DNA of 64,000 bases from NCBI RefSeq assembly GCF_016757755.1, contig NZ_CP068437.1, positions 682,001 through 746,000 of the forward strand. Reading direction: 5' to 3'. This document shows, piece by piece, positions 60,401 to 64,000 of the stretch; the first letter of the stretch is position 1, and each line of letters starts with the position of its first letter. The notes beneath the pieces were generated by a model. The model was not told the origin of the DNA, ran no database searches, and saw only the letters and a program-made list of their open reading frames with translations. The translations under genes were made by a program, and so were the position numbers. Source of the DNA: Shewanella sp. KX20019 (lineage in GTDB: Bacteria > Pseudomonadota > Gammaproteobacteria > Enterobacterales > Shewanellaceae).

Positions 60401-62793
60401 AGTTGATGGAGAAGGGTGGCAATAGCATGACAACGGAGATCCGTCTGCTAAGCCAATCTGGCAATGTGATGTGGATGGATGTGACCTTAACAGGCTTGCA
60501 AGATAAACGCGGCAAACTCAATTCTGCGGTGTTGTCGATGTCGGATATCACCTCGTTAAAACAGCTGTCTGATGAGTTAAAGCAGGCGAAAGATTCTGCC
60601 GATGCCGCCAGTAAAGCTAAGAGTGATTTCTTAGCTAACATGTCACACGAAATCCGCACACCCATGAATGCCATCATTGGTATGTCGCAACTGTGTCTGC
60701 AAACGGATCTCGATAACAAACAGCAAAATTATGTGCAAAAAATAGATCGGGCCTCTAAGTCTTTATTGGGAATTATTAATGACATCTTAGATTTTTCAAA
60801 AATTGAAGCTGGCAAATTAGACATTGAAGCAGTGCCATTCCAGCTCGACACCATGCTGGAAGATTTAAGTGACATGTTTGCAGCTAAAGCTGCGGATAAG
60901 CAGCTAGAGTTGTTGTTTGCGGTGGCACCAAATATTCCTCAGTACTTAGAAGGTGACCCGTTACGCTTGAGTCAAGTGTTGATAAACTTGATGAATAATG
61001 CGATCAAATTTACTGAACAAGGCGAAGTCTTGCTGTCTATTAGCCAGCTAGAACAAGCTGAAGATAACATTGTGCTTAAGTTCAGTGTTCGTGATAACGG
61101 CATCGGTCTCACGGAGGAACAGCGCAGTAAATTATTCAAATCCTTTAGTCAGGCCGATACATCTACCACTCGAAAGTATGGCGGTACAGGTCTGGGGCTG
61201 GCTATCTGTAAGCAGCTGGTGGAGCTGATGGGTGGCGAAATCGGTGTCGAAAGCCAGTTCGGCAACGGCAGTACCTTTTTCTTTACCGTTAAGTTTAAAG
61301 TTGCCGACAATAAACGGTTAAAGGTGGGAGAAGAGTTAGAGGGAATGCGAATATTAGTCGCTGATGACAACGCAACAGCGCGAGATATCCTGCGCACAAC
61401 CCTCGAAAGCATGGGCTTTGAAGTCGACACAGTGAAAAGTGGCGCTCAAGCAGTAGCGCGGTGTAAGACCCGCCAGTATCCACTTGCGTTGATCGACTGG
61501 CTAATGCCTGAGATGAATGGCTTAGAGGCGTCTGCAGCGATCATTGAAAACAGTGACACCCCGCCCAAGATATTGATCGTCTCTGCCCATGCAAATACTG
61601 ATTTAACAGAGCATATCAATGATATGGATATCGCGGGCTATATTACTAAACCTATCAGTGCCTCGCGTTTGCTTGATGGCATCATGTCGTCGCTGAGTAA
61701 AAATGGCACTATGCCAGTGCGTCGTAAGGGCGTAGATATTAGTCAGGCGTTATTGAAGCAGCTAAAAGGTAAACGCGTTTTATTAGTTGAAGACAACGAA
61801 ATGAATCAAGAGGTTGCTACTGAGTTTCTAGAGCAAGTTGGAATCGTTTTATCGATAGCCGAGAATGGCCAAGTGGCATTAGAGAAGCTGGCGACACAAC
61901 CATTCGATCTGGTGCTAATGGATTGTCAAATGCCAGTTATGGACGGTTATCAAGCGACTCAAGCATTGCGTAAAATACCAGAACTTGCAGCACTGCCAGT
62001 GATAGCGATGACAGCCAATGCAATGGCAGGAGATAAAGATACATGCCTGCGTGTGGGGATGAATGACCATATCGCTAAACCGATAGAGATTTCATTGTTA
62101 TATTCCACTCTACTGACGTATTTGGGTGATGGCGAGCAGCCACGGTTAGATACCACAATAGAGGGCGCTATAACCGAAGGCGATGTGCCATTTTGGCCAC
62201 AACATTCAGAGTTAGACGTCGATAAAGGTTTACAGTTAGTACAGAATTCAGTTCGGCTTTATAAGCGAATTTTGGAGCGTTTTTATACAAGCCAAATGCA
62301 TACGGCTGAGCAGATTGAGCTAGCAATAAGCCAAGGTAAAACAGACGACGCCATCCGCTATGCACACACCTTAAAAGGGGTGTCTGGTAACTTATGTGCC
62401 CCTAGGTTAATTGAGGTCGCTAAAGCAATCGAAACTAAGCTAATGGTTGCTGGCGACGCCGATATCGTAGCTGAATTAGCTGAATTAACCACACTTATTG
62501 CAGTTATTTGTGAAGCTATATCTGAATGGATGTCGCAGCTTCCTCACCATGGTGAGTTAACCGAACAAGATGACGCAAAGCAAACTTTATCAGACGTTGA
62601 GCTGGCAGAAGCGGCAGCGCTACTGTTAAGCATGTTGGAAGATGCCGACTCTGATGCGGTTGAAAAAATGGATGAGATTAAAGGTCGCGTGGCTGCTGAC
62701 ATTTGGCACCAAATGAGTCCTGCCGTGGCAATGGTTCACAGTTATCAGTTCGATGATGCCGCAGGGCTTATTAAAAAGATATTCGATTTGTAG
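57499..62793 (+). CDS. Giant multi-PAS hybrid sensor histidine kinase
   Basis: A 1764-residue membrane kinase. A first transmembrane helix (about 14-35), a periplasmic Cache-type sensor (about 40-295) and a second helix (305-330) lead to HAMP (330-385). About five PAS/PAC modules follow between 400 and 1025. Next are HisKA with His1050 (N-M-S-H-E-I-R-T-P), HATPase (about 1155-1270, N-N-A-I-K-F and G-G-T-G-L-G-L), receiver 1 (Asp1333, L-I-D-W-L-M-P), receiver 2 (Asp1475, L-M-D-C-Q-M-P) and Hpt (His1623, A-H-T-L-K-G). All phosphorelay residues are intact. It probably signals to the response regulator that begins at 63961, with a nitrilase gene in between. The two ATG codons at 57499 and 57505 cannot be separated. 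Confidence 0.92.
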   Translation: MDMSRRRTFRSRILSQIAFPLIAIMAVVFSINAWFNYQAEEKYIYDDLEQQAENIAGRIQFFLLAAQNDTRSVADLLSEADAQSLLNNEDKLKTILTRRLDRHPDFYGSAIAFQRASTGDRELFAPYAYRDNGKVKIIDIGVDGYDYTDGSWEWWSKAIDNINGYWSSPYFDEGAGNALMISYSQPFGLQQPYDGVVTVDLALSSIPNMVNVTAKRIVVINDKGQLIYHKNQSLLLENGTEKWLAKSADNQAFIELIDSGRPGYSHIQDSQGDTFLASVGVVPTLNWRVIIMTQQQQLHNKFLLGFSSLALNLLLISMVLLLTGYLTARRLTRPIEELEAGIAAFGAGETKRLNKPKGAVSELITLTDKFNDMARVLEEREQALLDSRGNRFAKLIDGMSDKSFYCSIEPNGQIAQVSEGVEKVLGVNPELLKRKYQRMFSDDPINEKNWHYMDEALQGHNVPPHQIEMLDAKGNLRRLDVFMQPLLSDNQEIISVEMLFNDVTQQFSAAAWSNAVLESAPEAMLIVNEAGRLVFTNSRCQLLFGYDEAQMLTMSVDALVPDATRPHHAGLRHKFVAEGRDRKMGLGMTSDLMALKADGCEFPVEISLGMLPLGADGVQQVVATVRDMTEELAIARRIKDSENRFRGLVTNIPGAVYRTRIDDNWVMEYVSDNIGDISGYPASDFIENSKRSFASLIVEEDLATANRAIEAALAEQQSFEVQYRIQHRDSTIHWVHEKGKAIYDADGVALWFDGSINDITTSKAAQEKIAQSQQQLETITESIPSTVYQLHWRSNRDREFTFLSSACITTLGFHRDQVVDNFDLVADCIITDERSHIIEALSGASQSALNWTEEFRYRHPMGDIRWLQAGAHGNQLADGSIIWNGYLMDITERKQIDRELAKREAHFRALFDHAGIGIVNVDDRGAILDCNEQFGHYMQLSSDELNGSSFFDYQHTDDRDATKAMFVELMEKGGNSMTTEIRLLSQSGNVMWMDVTLTGLQDKRGKLNSAVLSMSDITSLKQLSDELKQAKDSADAASKAKSDFLANMSHEIRTPMNAIIGMSQLCLQTDLDNKQQNYVQKIDRASKSLLGIINDILDFSKIEAGKLDIEAVPFQLDTMLEDLSDMFAAKAADKQLELLFAVAPNIPQYLEGDPLRLSQVLINLMNNAIKFTEQGEVLLSISQLEQAEDNIVLKFSVRDNGIGLTEEQRSKLFKSFSQADTSTTRKYGGTGLGLAICKQLVELMGGEIGVESQFGNGSTFFFTVKFKVADNKRLKVGEELEGMRILVADDNATARDILRTTLESMGFEVDTVKSGAQAVARCKTRQYPLALIDWLMPEMNGLEASAAIIENSDTPPKILIVSAHANTDLTEHINDMDIAGYITKPISASRLLDGIMSSLSKNGTMPVRRKGVDISQALLKQLKGKRVLLVEDNEMNQEVATEFLEQVGIVLSIAENGQVALEKLATQPFDLVLMDCQMPVMDGYQATQALRKIPELAALPVIAMTANAMAGDKDTCLRVGMNDHIAKPIEISLLYSTLLTYLGDGEQPRLDTTIEGAITEGDVPFWPQHSELDVDKGLQLVQNSVRLYKRILERFYTSQMHTAEQIELAISQGKTDDAIRYAHTLKGVSGNLCAPRLIEVAKAIETKLMVAGDADIVAELAELTTLIAVICEAISEWMSQLPHHGELTEQDDAKQTLSDVELAEAAALLLSMLEDADSDAVEKMDEIKGRVAADIWHQMSPAVAMVHSYQFDDAAGLIKKIFDL

Positions 62794-62925
62794 GTAGATG
62801 ATAGTGCCTGAATGGTGACTTTAAGGTTATTTTCTTTGCTTAGTTTGGTTATCTCAAGCATGTAATGACGCGCGGTCTATAATTGCTAATGACTGCTCTG
62901 TCTTTATTAAAAAAGTGAATAAGCC

Positions 62926-63870
62926 ATGAAAAAAATCGCAATTATTCAGGAGTCACCTTATGTTCTTGATAAAGAACGTACTATAGAGAAAGCTGTAGAT
63001 CTCATCAACTTAGTATCATCTAAAGGTGCTGAACTTATCGTTTTCCCAGAGGCGTTTATATCTGGATACCCCGCCTGGATTTGGAGGTTGAGGCCTGGCG
63101 GTGACTGGGGGATCAGTGAAGAACTACATATACGGCTGCTTAAAAATGCGATCGACCTGTCTTCTGATGAGCTAAAACCCATGCTAGAAGCCGCTAAAGA
63201 TAACGGCGTTACTGTCGTTTGTGGTATTAACGAACGAGATAATGCCAATAGCCAATCGACAATTTATAACTCGGCTATAACGATCAATACTCAAGGTCAA
63301 ATTATCAATATTCATCGTAAGCTAATGCCCACTAATCCGGAACGTATGGTATGGGGCTTTGGCGATGGTCATGGGCTAAATGTTATTGATACCCCTGTCG
63401 GGAGAATTGGTAGCTTAATTTGTTGGGAAAGCTATATGCCACTAGCGAGGTACTCTCTCTATTCGCAAGGTATCGAAATTTATATTGCGCCAACCTACGA
63501 CAGTGGTGAGGAGTGGGTTGGCACGATGCAGCATATCGCTAGGGAGGGTAAGTGCTGGGTTATATCTTGTGGAGTTGCTTTAGAAAGAAAAGATCTCCCT
63601 GAGGATTTTCCAAATTTGGATGGACTTTACCCTGCTGATGAAGAGTGGATTAATCCGGGGGGATCTCTGGTTGTGTCGCCAACAGGAGAGATCGTGGCTG
63701 GACCATTATCTAAAGAGAAGGACTGTTTAGTGGTGGATATTGATGTTGAATTAGCTTCACACTCCAAACGTGCACTGGATGTAGCTGGTCACTACTCCAG
63801 GCCGGATATATTTAAACTACATGTTGATAGATCCCGACAGTTTTCGACGCAATTCAATAACAAAAATTAA
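62926..63870 (+). CDS. Nitrilase-family carbon-nitrogen hydrolase
   Basis: A 314-residue cytoplasmic enzyme with the catalytic triad Glu42 (F-P-E-A-F), Lys132 (H-R-K-L-M-P-T) and Cys166 (L-I-C-W-E-S-Y). The C-W-E-S-Y context and the P-T-x-P-E-R-M-V-W-G block are those of true nitrilases (branch 1), which turn nitriles into carboxylic acids and ammonia, rather than amidases. A cyanide- or aliphatic-nitrile-degrading form is possible. It stands alone between the hybrid kinase and a response regulator. It may be an unrelated insertion into a two-component pair. Confidence 0.88.
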   Translation: MKKIAIIQESPYVLDKERTIEKAVDLINLVSSKGAELIVFPEAFISGYPAWIWRLRPGGDWGISEELHIRLLKNAIDLSSDELKPMLEAAKDNGVTVVCGINERDNANSQSTIYNSAITINTQGQIINIHRKLMPTNPERMVWGFGDGHGLNVIDTPVGRIGSLICWESYMPLARYSLYSQGIEIYIAPTYDSGEEWVGTMQHIAREGKCWVISCGVALERKDLPEDFPNLDGLYPADEEWINPGGSLVVSPTGEIVAGPLSKEKDCLVVDIDVELASHSKRALDVAGHYSRPDIFKLHVDRSRQFSTQFNNKN

Positions 63871-63960
63871 GCGCTTGCTCGTGTAACTCACCAGCTGATT
63901 TAAAGCTGACTATACTTGATGAATCAGTTGTGATTTTGGCCTAAAAGGAGGCTCTGATTC

Positions 63961-64000
63961 ATGGATAAAGCCACCATTCTCGTTGTGGATGATACCCCGG
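63961..64000 (+). CDS. Response regulator, first codons only (cut by window edge)
   Basis: The last 40 bases encode M-D-K-A-T-I-L-V-V-D-D-T-P. This is the start of a receiver domain with the acidic D-D pair, preceded by an ideal ribosome-binding site (GGAGG 9 bases before the ATG). The output domain is outside the window. Its place after a hybrid kinase suggests a cognate pair. Confidence 0.8.
   Translation, partial: MDKATILVVDDTP

Noticed and set aside
1..64000. CRISPR arrays, rRNA genes, intact tRNA genes and riboswitches
   Set aside because: No regularly spaced repeats, no rRNA-like sequence, no complete tRNA cloverleaf and no recognisable riboswitch were seen by reading. A covariance-model search was not possible here.

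Overview
The window reads as a Shewanella-type marine gammaproteobacterial chromosome. The right 38 kb carries a gene order I know from Shewanella: phoA-like, gshB, rsmE, endA, sprT, a secreted C15 peptidase homologue, an OXA-48-family beta-lactamase, lysR, a fused acetyl-CoA carboxylase, nap genes and a giant hybrid kinase. The left 25 kb is accessory DNA. The species cannot be fixed from the sequence alone.

Bases 1-11,127 are the right end of an A+T-rich integrated prophage. On the plus strand are the end of a QueC-like gene, a gene homologous to nicotinamide phosphoribosyltransferase (NAMPT/NadV) that has lost several catalytic residues, and a lambda-like tail-tip module (DUF1833 protein, NlpC/P60 peptidase, J-like fibre). 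On the minus strand are a ParM/ParR plasmid-partition pair and a tyrosine integrase. The prophage ends at the 3' part of a tRNA-Leu(CAA) gene, so the intact tRNA and the rest of the prophage should lie left of base 1.

Bases 11,128-25,630 form a second island for periplasmic aryl sulfate metabolism. It holds two arylsulfate sulfotransferases (AssT), each followed by an outer-membrane channel gene. It also holds two nearly identical dsbL-dsbI pairs (the dedicated oxidation system for AssT), each divergent from a TetR-type regulator. An IS110-like remnant and a broken TonB-receptor gene are also present. A degenerate copy of the terminator that follows the tRNA-Leu fragment lies at its right end, suggesting insertion at the same tRNA.

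Bases 25,798-37,780 are core genes: S9 peptidase, site-2-protease-like membrane peptidase, FapA-like protein, rsmC, alkaline phosphatase, gshB, rsmE, endA, sprT and the C15-like protein. Bases 38,072-44,512 (with the C15 gene before them) match the chromosomal context from which mobile OXA-48 genes derive: C15 peptidase, class D beta-lactamase, LysR, multidomain acetyl-CoA carboxylase.

Bases 44,751-64,000 carry a PAS-GGDEF protein, three small regulator/exporter loci, a compact napDAB nitrate-reductase operon without napGH or napC and with a CRP-like box upstream, an AttEFGH-like ABC exporter with a lipoprotein, a 1764-residue hybrid kinase, a nitrilase and the first codons of a response regulator.
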